DNA of 64,000 bases, taken from contig CAKMJV010000010.1 of the NCBI GenBank assembly GCA_927417275.1, positions 62,001-126,000 on the forward strand, read 5' to 3'. Below are positions 36,688-45,279 of the stretch, one piece after another. This DNA is from an uncultured Clostridia bacterium. GTDB taxonomy: Bacteria > Bacillota > Clostridia > Peptostreptococcales > Acidaminobacteraceae. The position numbers were made by a program, and so were the translations under genes. Below the pieces are notes generated by a model, which was given only the letters and a program-made list of their open reading frames with translations, had not been told where the DNA came from and made no database searches. Numbering within the stretch: position 1 is the first letter of the stretch; every line of letters starts with the position of its first letter.

Positions 36688-37785
36688 ATGAAGAAGCGTT
36701 TAGGCATTTCTGTTTATCCAGATCAAGCGACACCAGAAGCGATAGAAGCCTATATTAGAATGGCGGCAAAATATGGTTTCGAACGTATTTTCACCTGTTT
36801 AATTTCCGCTAGTGGTGATCCTGAGATTTTTCTATCTCATTTTAAGGCCATGACCACTTGTGCCACTGAACTGGGCATGGAAGTTATCGCAGATGTGGAC
36901 CCAGGTGTTTTTGAAATCTATAACATCGAACCTACTGATTTGGGCTTTTTTAAGCATCTGAATCTTTCTGGTATTCGATTGGATTTGGGATTTTCCGGGC
37001 ATGAGGAAGCCTTAATGACACAGAATGATTATGGGCTTGCCATCGAACTCAATATGAGTTCAGGTAATCGATATGTTGAAAATATCATGAGTTATAAACC
37101 AAATGTTAGCCGACTGTACGGGTGTCATAATTTCTATCCCCATCGGTATACGGGGTTAAGTGATGCGCATTTCATTAAATGTTCGGAACAGTTCAAAAAT
37201 CTAAATTTAAAAACCGCAGCATTTGTAAATGCACAATCAGCAACCATCGGACCATGGCCAGTGAGCGAAGGACTTTGTACATTAGAGAAACACAGAAACC
37301 TATCTATAACCACTCAGGCAAAAGAGTTGTTTAATACGGAACTCATCGACGACGTTATTATCGCAAACATGTTTGCAAGTGAATCGGAGCTGAAAGCACT
37401 TGGCTCGATAGACCGCGAAATACTTACATTGAATGTCAAATTTTTAGAAGGCGCTACCGCATTAGAAAAAAAGATCGTTTTAGAAGAGCCGCATTACAAC
37501 CGTGGTGACGTCTCGGCGTATATGATTCGTTCAACCATGAGTCGCGTAAAATACAAAGGTCACGCTTTTCCACCCCATGATACCGACGATATAAAACCAG
37601 GGGATGTCATCATCGAAAGTGATTTATATACGCGCTATACAGGTGAACTACAACTTGCACTAAAGCCGATGCCAAGTAGTGGCAGAAGCAATAGGGTTGC
37701 GATCGTATGTGAAGAGGAATTGCCGTTAATACACACCATCAAACCATGGCAATCGTTTAGATTTAAAACATCAACTGAGGATTAA
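36688..37785 (+). CDS. DUF871/MupG-family 6-phospho-glycosidase
   Basis: 365 aa from ATG at 36688 (GGTGAGG upstream; the open frame extends 12 nt with no better start). TIM-barrel N-terminal part (GISVYPDQATPEAIEAYI, IADVDPGVFEIY, GIRLDLGFSGHEEALM, GCHNFYPHRYTGLS) and a C-terminal cyclophilin-like domain (RGDVSAYMIRSTMSRV, GDVIIESDLYTRYTGEL). The family includes S. aureus MupG, which cleaves 6-phospho-MurNAc-GlcNAc inside the cell. Here the neighbours give a set for disaccharide use; no MurQ etherase is present, so the bond cleaved could be GlcNAc-GlcNAc-6P. Exact substrate is inferred. Confidence 0.85.
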   Translation: MKKRLGISVYPDQATPEAIEAYIRMAAKYGFERIFTCLISASGDPEIFLSHFKAMTTCATELGMEVIADVDPGVFEIYNIEPTDLGFFKHLNLSGIRLDLGFSGHEEALMTQNDYGLAIELNMSSGNRYVENIMSYKPNVSRLYGCHNFYPHRYTGLSDAHFIKCSEQFKNLNLKTAAFVNAQSATIGPWPVSEGLCTLEKHRNLSITTQAKELFNTELIDDVIIANMFASESELKALGSIDREILTLNVKFLEGATALEKKIVLEEPHYNRGDVSAYMIRSTMSRVKYKGHAFPPHDTDDIKPGDVIIESDLYTRYTGELQLALKPMPSSGRSNRVAIVCEEELPLIHTIKPWQSFRFKTSTED

Positions 37786-37786
37786 G

Positions 37787-38947
37787 ATGAAGTTAATTAT
37801 AAATGGGAAGTTGCTGCTTATTGATGGAATGCTTGATAGCGGATTTGTCATGTTCGATACAAAAATCCGTGCATTCGGTCTGATGGATGATTTGGAGGAC
37901 GTGATTAAAATGCATGGTCGCTCTTTTGCATCCTATGAGGTAGTTGATGCTTGCGGCGCATATGTTTCACCAGGATGGATCGACCTTCACATTCATGGTT
38001 CTATGGGTTTTGATGTTATGGATGGCACGGAGGAAGCGCTTACTCAAATCGCAAAAGTGTTAAGGATGAACGGCGTAACCAGTTTTTTACCAACGACCAT
38101 GACCATGCCAGAGTCCCAGATTAGAGCAGCGCTTGACATAATTGCTACAAAAATGGCTTTAGGCGTAGCATTGGGCGAAGCTGAAATAATAGGGGCACAT
38201 TTAGAAGGCCCTTTTATTAATCGCGAGAAAAAAGGGGCTCAAAATGAAAGTTATATTCAAAAGCCCAATTTTGATTTGATTCAGTCATATGCATCGAGTA
38301 TACGTATGATTACTTTAGCGCCAGAATGTGATCATGATTTTGAGTTTTCGACGCTTATGCGTGCATTTACACACATAAAACTCGCAATAGGTCATACCAA
38401 CTGTAGTTATGCGTGTGCCATCAAAGCTTTTCAGATGGGCATAACACATATTACGCACTGCTTTAACGCCATGCCTCCAATTCATCACCGAGAACCCGGT
38501 GTCATAGGTGCTATGATGCAAATGCCTTTCACAGCGGATTTAATCGCAGACGATGTACATGTACATCCAGGTTTATATAAAGGGCTTTATCAACTTTTAA
38601 ACGCAGAACGTCTTTCATTGATATCGGATTGCACAAGAGCAGGGGGGCTTTCAGAGGGCACTTATGATTTGGGCGGACAAAAACTCTCCACGGTAGGCGG
38701 CGTATGCCGTTTGGAAGATGGGACATTAGCAGGCAGTACACTCAGTATGGATCGTGCATTAGAACGTTTTTATGAAGCGCACCCTTTGCCTATTTTTGAG
38801 CTGGTTAAATTGGTGAGCTTAAATCCTGCAAATGTAATCGGAATGACACGTGATAAGGGCAGTATTGAAGTTGATAAAGATGCAGATTTCACATTATTTG
38901 AAACAGGTTTTAAAGTAATACAGACATTTGTAAAAGGGAGCGCATAA
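37787..38947 (+). CDS. nagA: N-acetylglucosamine-6-phosphate deacetylase
   Basis: 386 aa. Metal and catalytic motifs: SPGWIDLHIHGSMGFDVMDG (region 63-82), AHLEGPFINREKKGAQ, IGHTNCSYACA, THCFNAMPPIHHREPG, ADLIADDVHVHPG and LISDCTRAGG (catalytic Asp). It converts GlcNAc-6P to glucosamine-6P plus acetate. Coupled to the preceding gene (1 nt gap) and followed by nagB. Confidence 0.96.
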   Translation: MKLIINGKLLLIDGMLDSGFVMFDTKIRAFGLMDDLEDVIKMHGRSFASYEVVDACGAYVSPGWIDLHIHGSMGFDVMDGTEEALTQIAKVLRMNGVTSFLPTTMTMPESQIRAALDIIATKMALGVALGEAEIIGAHLEGPFINREKKGAQNESYIQKPNFDLIQSYASSIRMITLAPECDHDFEFSTLMRAFTHIKLAIGHTNCSYACAIKAFQMGITHITHCFNAMPPIHHREPGVIGAMMQMPFTADLIADDVHVHPGLYKGLYQLLNAERLSLISDCTRAGGLSEGTYDLGGQKLSTVGGVCRLEDGTLAGSTLSMDRALERFYEAHPLPIFELVKLVSLNPANVIGMTRDKGSIEVDKDADFTLFETGFKVIQTFVKGSA

Positions 38948-38948
38948 A

Positions 38949-39680
38949 TTGGAATTATTAATCGTAAATGACTATGCAGCCATGAGTTATAAGGCGGCAC
39001 AATTTCTAGCGAGTCAAGTGATTTTAAAGCCCGAATGTGTTATGGGGCTTGCAACAGGCTCAACACCTGAAGGGCTATATAAAGAACTTGTTAAGATGTA
39101 CCAAATGGGTCTTATTGATTTTGAAAAGGTAACCGCGTTTAATTTAGATGAGTACGTTGGACTTGAGGCTGAGCATCCTCAGGGGTATAAATCATATATG
39201 TACAATCATTTTTTTAAACACGTAAATATTGATCCAACGAATAGACACATTCCCGATGGCAATGCAGCACAGTTGGATGCCGAATGTGAAGCGTATGACT
39301 ATGCCATCAAACGCGCAGGGGGAATCGATATACAAGTTTTGGGTATTGGTCGAAATGGTCACATAGGGTTTAATGAGCCCGATTTGAAATTTGAAGCGGA
39401 GACACATGTGGTTGCACTTGATGAAAAAACCATTAGAGACAATGCGCGTTTTTTTAGCGCGATTGAGCAAGTGCCACGTTACGCCATTAGCATGGGCGTT
39501 AAAACCATCATGCAAGCACGTAAAATTATTTTGCTGGCTTCTGGTAAGGAAAAAGCTGAAGCCGTTTACGGCATGCTCTATGGGGACATAACACCAACAT
39601 GTCCAGCTTCCGTGTTACAACTGCATCCAAATGTAACGGTTATATGTGATTTTCAAGCGGCTACGCTGTTAAAAAAATAA
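38949..39680 (+). CDS. nagB: glucosamine-6-phosphate deaminase
   Basis: 243 aa. TTG start with GGGAG 8 nt upstream. Typical motifs: GLATGSTPEGLYKELV, FNLDEYVGLEAEHPQGYKSYM, LGIGRNGHIGFNEPD (catalytic His), and ISMGVKTIMQARKI. Forms fructose-6P and ammonia, delivering amino sugars to glycolysis. Last of the clear catabolic genes. Confidence 0.96.
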   Translation: MELLIVNDYAAMSYKAAQFLASQVILKPECVMGLATGSTPEGLYKELVKMYQMGLIDFEKVTAFNLDEYVGLEAEHPQGYKSYMYNHFFKHVNIDPTNRHIPDGNAAQLDAECEAYDYAIKRAGGIDIQVLGIGRNGHIGFNEPDLKFEAETHVVALDEKTIRDNARFFSAIEQVPRYAISMGVKTIMQARKIILLASGKEKAEAVYGMLYGDITPTCPASVLQLHPNVTVICDFQAATLLKK

Positions 39681-39719
39681 AGGGCAAGATGTGCAAAAGT
39701 GACGGTATATTATGTGTAT

Positions 39720-39736
39720 AAAGTATGCTATACTTT
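39720..39736 (+). promoter_or_regulatory. palindrome before the MFS gene
   Basis: AAAGTATGCTATACTTT, a 17-bp palindrome, nested in a wider TGCAAAAGT ... ACTTTTGCA inverted repeat (39691-39740). Possible operator or weak terminator; not resolved. Confidence 0.35.
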
Positions 39737-39765
39737 TGCATATCATATAGGAACAGGTGCATAAT

Positions 39766-40911
39766 ATGAAGCCTTATAATGTCTTTTATTTTATCTTATT
39801 TTTTACATGGTCTTCTGTATACACATTGGTAACAGTGTATATGAATGAAGTGGTGGGCCTATCATTATCTCATATTGGCGTTATAATGTCTGTTCTACCG
39901 TTGATTTCCTTAGTGTTTCAACCCTTATGGGGTGGTTTGTCGGACTATACAGGTAAAACGCGGACCATACTTCAAATATTAATGGTCACCAATGCGTGTA
40001 TCGCGGCACTTATAACGTGGTTTACGAAAGACACAACGGTGATTTTGATTTACTTTGTCTATCAAATATTTATGTGTGGCCAAAATCCTCTGACCGATAC
40101 ACTGGCGATAGGATATGTGAATAGCAAACCGAATCATTCGTTTGGTTTTATTAGAACTTGGGGTTCCATAGGGTATGGAATCGGCGCATTCGTCGTTGCA
40201 CAAGTCGCAAGTCTATGGGGTCTTAAATGGATTTTCTATATTTCGACCATGGGCTTTTTATTGAGTTTTGTTTTGTCATTTTCTTTAAAGTCTACCAATC
40301 AAGTGCATGTAAAAAGTCATTTTAAAAAAGACATTAGCACTTTACTTAAACAAAAATCTTATCTATTTGTCCTCGTATATGGTTTCTTGCTTCTGGGCAC
40401 TTTTTTTGGTTCGGATCAATACCTAGGACTATATGTTAGAAGTCATGGTATAGATGTTTCCAAGTTGGGGATCATTACGTTTATAGCGGTTTGCGTGGAA
40501 GTGCCTTTTATCTTTAATTCAAAAAAACTGATCCAGCGATTTGGAGCGATTAAGTTGTTGGTTTTCATGAATGTGGTGGCAATTTTGCGCATGACTATAC
40601 TCGGTTTTAGCAGTACTTTTTTTATGTTTGCACTTGCAGGCATACTTAGAGGGGTTGTGGTAGGCATATTTATTCCGATATTTATCGAGATTATCTGTGA
40701 AATCACACCAAAAGCAGTGGTTGGATCAGCGATTTCAATCAACTCAGCTATATCCTCTGGCATAGCGAATTTCGTTTTTACGCTTCTAGGCGGTATGATT
40801 GCCGATTATTTTGGATATCATGTACTATTCTTTGGATTCGGCGTGCTTATGTTGTTGCCACTCATGTTAGCCATCAAATTTAGTAAGATCAATTTAAAAG
40901 AGCGTCCTTAA
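39766..40911 (+). CDS. MFS transporter (LacY/NupG-like MFS_1_like type)
   Basis: 381 aa from ATG at 39766 (ATAGGAACAGG upstream; the GTG at 39757 has a poor RBS). Twelve hydrophobic segments; after TM2 the loop GGLSDYTGKTRTI matches the MFS motif A region. SFGFIRTWGSIGYGIGAF is a hallmark of the nucleoside/oligosaccharide:H+ symporter subfamily. In the nag island it may carry an amino sugar or an oligosaccharide, but the substrate is not evident. The stop lies inside the terminator hairpin shared with the LysR gene. Confidence 0.82.
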   Translation: MKPYNVFYFILFFTWSSVYTLVTVYMNEVVGLSLSHIGVIMSVLPLISLVFQPLWGGLSDYTGKTRTILQILMVTNACIAALITWFTKDTTVILIYFVYQIFMCGQNPLTDTLAIGYVNSKPNHSFGFIRTWGSIGYGIGAFVVAQVASLWGLKWIFYISTMGFLLSFVLSFSLKSTNQVHVKSHFKKDISTLLKQKSYLFVLVYGFLLLGTFFGSDQYLGLYVRSHGIDVSKLGIITFIAVCVEVPFIFNSKKLIQRFGAIKLLVFMNVVAILRMTILGFSSTFFMFALAGILRGVVVGIFIPIFIEIICEITPKAVVGSAISINSAISSGIANFVFTLLGGMIADYFGYHVLFFGFGVLMLLPLMLAIKFSKINLKERP

Positions 40912-40936
40912 GATAACTGAATCTTAAAGACGCTCT
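40899..40936. terminator. bidirectional terminator
   Basis: Arms AGAGCGTCCTTAAGAT and ATCTTAAAGACGCTCT with a 6-nt loop separate the converging MFS and LysR genes; the stop codon of the MFS gene (TAA, 40909-40911) is within the left arm. Confidence 0.75.
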
Positions 40937-40949
40937 ATGTGTTTTGAGT

Positions 40950-41834
40950 TTATTTTAAGGTGTGAAATACTTTGATAAAATCTTCAGCAGCAGGTGATAA
41001 TGTTCTGCGTCTGTTCGTGAGTAAGTGTATATGACGCGAAATGTTTAGTCCACGCACTTTAAAATCTTTTACGGCTAACACTTTTTGATAACACTCAAAG
41101 AGTGTTTTTGACATATAGGAGATACCAACGCCTTGGGAAACCAATCGTATGATTAAGTTCATGTTGTCGCTAACAACGACACTCTCTAAAAAATCTAAAT
41201 GATAACCTTGCGCGATTATCGCGCGTTCGAGTTCAATGCGTGTTGCGGATTGATCGCTACGGCTGATGAAATGATATTTTGAGAGTTCAGAGATTTCCAC
41301 GATGCCGTCTAGCGGCGTGTCTTCAGAGCATATAAATACCAGCTCATCATCAAACAAATGTTGACTAATAAATCGCTCGTTCTCAACGTGCATGCCTATT
41401 AAACCGATGTCGCTTGTTAAAGAACAAACATCTTCTAGGATTTCGCTAGAACTTTTTTCTTCCACTATAAATGTGACTTCGGGATGCATTTTTCGATAGA
41501 TTTCTATTGCTTGTGGCAAGATGACTAAACTAGGCGTAGTCGATGTAGAAATGCGTATAGCGCCCGATATTTTTTTTTGAGAATTCACAAGATTGTAGAT
41601 CGCTCTGTTTTTCATGTTGATCATATCCAGGGCATCGTTTAGAAATTCAACGCCTGCAGGTGTTAAATTAACTTCTTTGGAGGTCCGATCAAATAAGGGG
41701 GTGTTAAGTTCCTTCTCTAAATTTGCGATATGCAAACTGATGGTCGGCTGAGACAAGTAAAGTACCTTTCCCGCTTTCGAAAAGTTTTTATATCGGGCAA
41801 CGTTAACAAAAGCCTCCAGTTGTTTAAAGTCCAT
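40950..41834 (-). CDS. LysR-family transcriptional regulator
   Basis: 294 aa from ATG at 41834 (AGAGGTGA upstream; the GTG at 41843 is within that RBS region). N-terminal winged HTH: MDFKQLEAFVNVARYKNFSKAG ... LYLSQPTISLHIANLEKEL; C-terminal periplasmic-binding-like effector domain. It is divergent from the cysK T-box transcript with about 100 nt to the -35 box, the classical arrangement for a LysR activator of the neighbouring genes, so a CysL/CysB-like role in cysteine synthesis is inferred. Effector (O-acetylserine?) not testable here. Confidence 0.85.
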   Translation of the reverse strand: MDFKQLEAFVNVARYKNFSKAGKVLYLSQPTISLHIANLEKELNTPLFDRTSKEVNLTPAGVEFLNDALDMINMKNRAIYNLVNSQKKISGAIRISTSTTPSLVILPQAIEIYRKMHPEVTFIVEEKSSSEILEDVCSLTSDIGLIGMHVENERFISQHLFDDELVFICSEDTPLDGIVEISELSKYHFISRSDQSATRIELERAIIAQGYHLDFLESVVVSDNMNLIIRLVSQGVGISYMSKTLFECYQKVLAVKDFKVRGLNISRHIHLLTNRRRTLSPAAEDFIKVFHTLK

Positions 41835-41940
41835 GATTTTCACCTCTTACTTTATTTTATCATAAAAGCATGTGATTAGGGCACAAAATAAGTTAATGAT
41901 TTAACAAAATTTTCGTCACAATTTATTTACTTTATTACAG

Positions 41941-41969
41941 TTGACACTTTCTGTTATTCCATGTAAAAT
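41941..41969 (+). promoter_or_regulatory. sigma-A promoter of cysK-cysE
   Basis: TTGACA, 17-nt spacer, TAAAAT. Start of transcription is expected near 41976, giving a ~325-nt leader containing the T-box. Confidence 0.85.
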
Positions 41970-41975
41970 ACCAAT

Positions 41976-42265
41976 TAAGATATCTTACGAAAATAGTGGG
42001 AATTAAATGTTAACCTTATAATTTAAGCGTTGAAAAAGGAAAGTAGACTTATGATGCTTTAAAGAGAGGGAATGATTGGTGGAATATTCCTAAGTTGAGT
42101 TAGTTGAAGTGCCCTTTGGAGCAGTGTACCGAATTACAGTAGGCTACACCGGGTTCTCCCGATACAGAGACTGAGCATAAATCGTGCCCAAGTGGACTTT
42201 TGAAGTCAATTAGAGTGGAACCGCGGATAACCTTCGTCTCTTAAGCAGAGATGAGGGTTTTTATA
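41976..42265 (+). promoter_or_regulatory. T-box leader (tRNA-Cys sensing) of cysK
   Basis: T-box AGAGTGGAACCGCGG at about 42211-42225. Specifier loop GAAGTGCCC gives TGC (42110-42112), a cysteine codon. The terminator AACCTTCGTCTC / GAGATGAGGGTT plus TTTTTAT is at 42229-42265. Low charging of tRNA-Cys should turn on cysteine synthesis, matching the genes downstream. Confidence 0.95.
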
Positions 42266-42300
42266 TTTATTTTTTAAAAGTGTGTTTTGGAGGCGAATTG

Positions 42301-43209
42301 ATGATTAAAAATAGAATGTTGGATTTAGTAGGCAATACACCCGTAGTACGAATCAATCATCTGACAGATGCGCACATGGCTGATATATATGTGAAACTAG
42401 AAGGCATGAATTTAACAGGCAGTGTTAAGGCGCGTGCTGCACTTGGGATGATTCTTGCGGCAGAAGAAAAAGGCTTCTTGAAGTCAGGTATGACCATCAT
42501 AGAACCTTCCAGTGGCAACACGGGCATCGCATTGGCTTTAATCGGGAAACTCATGGGCTATCCAGTGACGATCGTTATGCCAGACACCATGAGTGTAGAA
42601 AGGCGTAAAATAATAAAGGCTTATGGCGCTGAACTATTGCTTACAGATGGTGCAGTGGGCATGCGAGGCGCTATAGAAGAAGCGACGCGTTTATCTGAGA
42701 CGCCGCACTATTACATGCCGCAACAATTTAACAATCCTGCAAACAGCCAAATCCACTTTGATACAACGGCCCTTGAAATTCTATCCGATTTTGACCATTT
42801 AGATGCTTTTGTTGCTTCTGTAGGAACAGGAGGCACGATTACTGGTGTTGGTAAACGCTTAAAAATAAACGATGCAAGCATCAAGATCATAGCGGTTGAA
42901 CCTGAAGAATCACCCGTTTTATCGGGGGGAGCGCCAGGTCCACATAAGATTCAAGGCATCGGAGCTGGTTTTATACCCAGCATTTTAGATTTAGATATTA
43001 TAGATGAAATCATACACGTTAACAGTGAGCGTGCCTATAGCATGACGCGTTTGTTATTTGAGAAAGAAGGTTTGTTTTTAGGGATTTCAAGTGGTGCAAC
43101 CATGGTTGCAGCCTTAGAAGTGGCTAAAGCGCTCGGTAAAGGTAAGAAAGTACTAATGATATCACCTGATCAAGGCGAAAAATACCTATCAAATCAAGTT
43201 TTTGCCTAA
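42301..43209 (+). CDS. cysK: cysteine synthase (O-acetylserine sulfhydrylase)
   Basis: 302 aa from ATG at 42301 (GGAGG 7 nt upstream). PLP-fold type II: MLDLVGNTPVVRI, KLEGMNLTGSVKARAA (the Lys forms the Schiff base), IIEPSSGNTGIALA, SVGTGGTITGVGK, and GISSGATMVAAL. It makes cysteine from O-acetylserine and sulfide. The T-box and cysE partner support the assignment over cystathionine beta-synthase. Followed by cysE after 14 nt. Confidence 0.95.
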   Translation: MIKNRMLDLVGNTPVVRINHLTDAHMADIYVKLEGMNLTGSVKARAALGMILAAEEKGFLKSGMTIIEPSSGNTGIALALIGKLMGYPVTIVMPDTMSVERRKIIKAYGAELLLTDGAVGMRGAIEEATRLSETPHYYMPQQFNNPANSQIHFDTTALEILSDFDHLDAFVASVGTGGTITGVGKRLKINDASIKIIAVEPEESPVLSGGAPGPHKIQGIGAGFIPSILDLDIIDEIIHVNSERAYSMTRLLFEKEGLFLGISSGATMVAALEVAKALGKGKKVLMISPDQGEKYLSNQVFA

Positions 43210-43223
43210 TAGAGGAGGTTACT

Positions 43224-43805
43224 ATGTTTAATAAACTCATTTCATATTTAAAATTTATAAAAGAAAATGATCCTGCTGCGAGATCGTATATGGAAGTATT
43301 ATTGCTTTATCCTTCGGTCCATGCGCTGGGCTTGTATCGCTTGTCTAATGTGCTTTATCGTCATAAATTCTTTTTTATGTCGCGTTTAATTTCTCAAATG
43401 GGGCGTTTCTTTACAGGTATCGAAATTCATCCTGGCGCTACCATAGGTAAGGCGTTATTTATTGATCATGGAACAGGTGTGGTCATCGGCGAAACTGCGA
43501 TTATAGGAGATTTTGTCACCATCTATCAAGGTGTAACGCTTGGTGGAACTGGCAAAGATACAGGTAAACGTCATCCTACGATTGGTGATCGGGTAACCAT
43601 AGGGGCGGGTGCAAAAATATTAGGACCCATCCATATTGCCGCAGGTACAAAAATTGGTGCAGGTTCTGTGGTATTGGTTGATACGAAGACGGACTCAACT
43701 GCAGTGGGCGTTCCAGCAAGAGTGATTGGCGGTATCGATGATGCCGTAATCCCCATAGACCGTTATAAAAACAAACATGAATTCTATAATGATATGATCA
43801 TTTAA
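43224..43805 (+). CDS. cysE: serine O-acetyltransferase
   Basis: 193 aa, EpsC/CysE type: helical N-terminal part, then left-handed beta-helix hexapeptide repeats (IEIHPGATIGKALFIDHGTGVVIGETA, broken over residues 73-99), DFVTIYQGVTLGGTGKDTGKRHPTIGD (about 102-128), and IGAGSVVLVDTKTDSTAVGVPARVIG. It forms O-acetylserine from serine and acetyl-CoA for CysK. RBS AGAGGAGG. Shorter than enteric CysE (273 aa), as usual in Bacillota. Confidence 0.95.
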   Translation: MFNKLISYLKFIKENDPAARSYMEVLLLYPSVHALGLYRLSNVLYRHKFFFMSRLISQMGRFFTGIEIHPGATIGKALFIDHGTGVVIGETAIIGDFVTIYQGVTLGGTGKDTGKRHPTIGDRVTIGAGAKILGPIHIAAGTKIGAGSVVLVDTKTDSTAVGVPARVIGGIDDAVIPIDRYKNKHEFYNDMII

Positions 43806-43818
43806 GCAACGTGCATAT

Positions 43819-43834
43819 TGTAACCTATGTTACA
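43819..43834 (+). promoter_or_regulatory. Crp/Fnr-family box (HcpR-like) before the FrdX-like gene
   Basis: TGTAACCTATGTTACA, a perfect 16-bp inverted repeat. A -10 box TATAAT lies at 43856-43861, so the start of transcription would be near 43868 and the box centre at -41.5, the class II activator position. I recall GTAAC-N4-GTTAC as the site reported for HcpR in Firmicutes (memory, not searched). Confidence 0.7.
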
Positions 43835-43911
43835 GACCCAAATTTTTATTTCTTCTATAATGAGATTAAGAGATGGGCACACAAGGTGTCTTAAAATTTG
43901 GAGGTCAACAG

Positions 43912-44658
43912 ATGATTAGAAATGTTATTGAAATCAATGAAGATAAATGTATTGGATGTGGATTGTGTGCAACAGCGTGTATGCAAGGTGCTATAGAAAT
44001 TATTGATGGAAAAGCAAAATTGGTAAGTGAATCTTACTGTGATGGCTTAGGTATGTGTTTACCGAAATGTCCTGTAGATGCCATTCACGTGGTAGAAAAA
44101 GATACGGATACATTTGATCAATCAAGAAAGAACATTAAAGCAACGCCATCGGAAGAAAAAGGTACGCTTGGATGTGGCTGTTCGAGTTCAGAGTCAAAAA
44201 GTTTTGAACGCAAGCCCGTGGTTGCATTTGACATGTCAGCTAAAACCCCAGTTAAGGAAGTTTCTGCACAAGAAGGATCATTTGTTATGCCTTCAGAGTT
44301 GATGCAATGGCCTGTTCAACTTCGATTGGTCAGCCCCAATGCACCTTATTTTAAGGAGGCAGACTTATTGATTGCAGCAGATTGTACAGCCTTTGCGTAT
44401 GGAGATTTTCATAGGGACTTTATCAAAGGCAAAGTGACTGTGATTGGCTGCCCGAAATTAGATGATAATCAAGCAAATATTGATAAGTTGGTTCAAATTC
44501 TTAGCAGCAATGCGATTAAGAGTATCACAGTCGTACGTATGGAAGTCCCATGTTGTGGTGGTATTATCCAAGCGGTTAGAACGGCGATGTTAAAATCAGA
44601 ATGCATCGTTCCATACAGTGAGATTACCATTTCAACCGATGGTAGAATTAAAGGTTAA
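43912..44658 (+). CDS. FrdX-like 4Fe-4S ferredoxin with iron-sulfur C-terminal domain
   Basis: 248 aa from ATG at 43912 (GGAGGTC). Two N-terminal 4Fe-4S sites: DKCIGCGLCATACMQGAIEI (about 11-30) and ESYCDGLGMCLPKCPVDAI. A Cys-rich linker GCGCSSSES follows, then a domain with DLLIAADCTAFAYGDFHRDF, VIGCPKLDD and VPCCGGIIQAV, whose Cys residues could bind a further cluster. Similar proteins accompany hybrid cluster protein in anaerobes; no hcp gene is in this window. Likely a redox partner for nitrosative or oxidative stress. Confidence 0.8.
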   Translation: MIRNVIEINEDKCIGCGLCATACMQGAIEIIDGKAKLVSESYCDGLGMCLPKCPVDAIHVVEKDTDTFDQSRKNIKATPSEEKGTLGCGCSSSESKSFERKPVVAFDMSAKTPVKEVSAQEGSFVMPSELMQWPVQLRLVSPNAPYFKEADLLIAADCTAFAYGDFHRDFIKGKVTVIGCPKLDDNQANIDKLVQILSSNAIKSITVVRMEVPCCGGIIQAVRTAMLKSECIVPYSEITISTDGRIKG

Positions 44659-44685
44659 ATTAATTGCTTAAATGCAGCAAAAATT

Positions 44686-44731
44686 AAGGTGTAGCATCTA
44701 AACCATGAGGGTTTAATGCTACACCTTTTTA
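44686..44731. terminator. bidirectional terminator between FrdX-like gene and recU
   Basis: Long stem AAGGTGTAGCAT..TAAACC / GGTTTAATGCTACACCTT with TTTTT on the plus side and T-rich minus side. The recU stop (44719) lies inside it. Confidence 0.8.
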
Positions 44732-45279
44732 TCGATTTCAAGTTCCGTTTTATACTTAACATACGTATTAAGTGTTTCAAGGTAATTTAGTATGCTTCCA
44801 GAGCGCTCTTTTTTTATCTCAAATTTTGGATCCATTGCTTTGTAAGGTATAGATTTTCGAGCAGGGGCAGAAGAACTTGACCCCGCAACATAGTAAGATG
44901 CAATGATTTCATAAGGCACTAAAAAATAGGAGTCATTAAATTTGAAATGTATGATGATAAAAGCCAACCCACCTTGTTTATTAATATCGCACATATACTC
45001 AATTTGATGCGCATGAATGTTGGAGAGTGGCAGACTTTTTAAATGTGTCTCCTTGGCATCAAAAGCGACGAAGACGCCTTGAATAATGCCGATAAAGTCA
45101 ACCGTTGATTTCTTTTCAAAAAAACCTTTTGTAACCATGCCGCTTGAATCGATGTCTACGACTTTTATGGGCGTGCTTACCTTATCAATACGACATAACT
45201 GTTGTTGATGATAATATTGGTTTGTATAATAGAGCAAATCTTCTAACGCATCGCCACGATGTCCACGTTTTCCCCACAT
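44719..45279 (-). CDS. recU: Holliday junction resolvase RecU
   Basis: 186 aa. N-terminal GKRGHRGDALEDLL, the nuclease motif STVDFIGIIQGVFVAFDAKET (Asp/Glu-x-Lys catalytic core, about 58-78), and HQIEYMCDINKQGGLAFIIIHFK are the RecU signature. It cleaves four-way DNA junctions during recombination and repair. It is alone, without the ponA partner seen in Bacillus. RBS GGGAGG precedes the ATG. Confidence 0.88.
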   Translation of the reverse strand: MWGKRGHRGDALEDLLYYTNQYYHQQQLCRIDKVSTPIKVVDIDSSGMVTKGFFEKKSTVDFIGIIQGVFVAFDAKETHLKSLPLSNIHAHQIEYMCDINKQGGLAFIIIHFKFNDSYFLVPYEIIASYYVAGSSSSAPARKSIPYKAMDPKFEIKKERSGSILNYLETLNTYVKYKTELEIDKKV

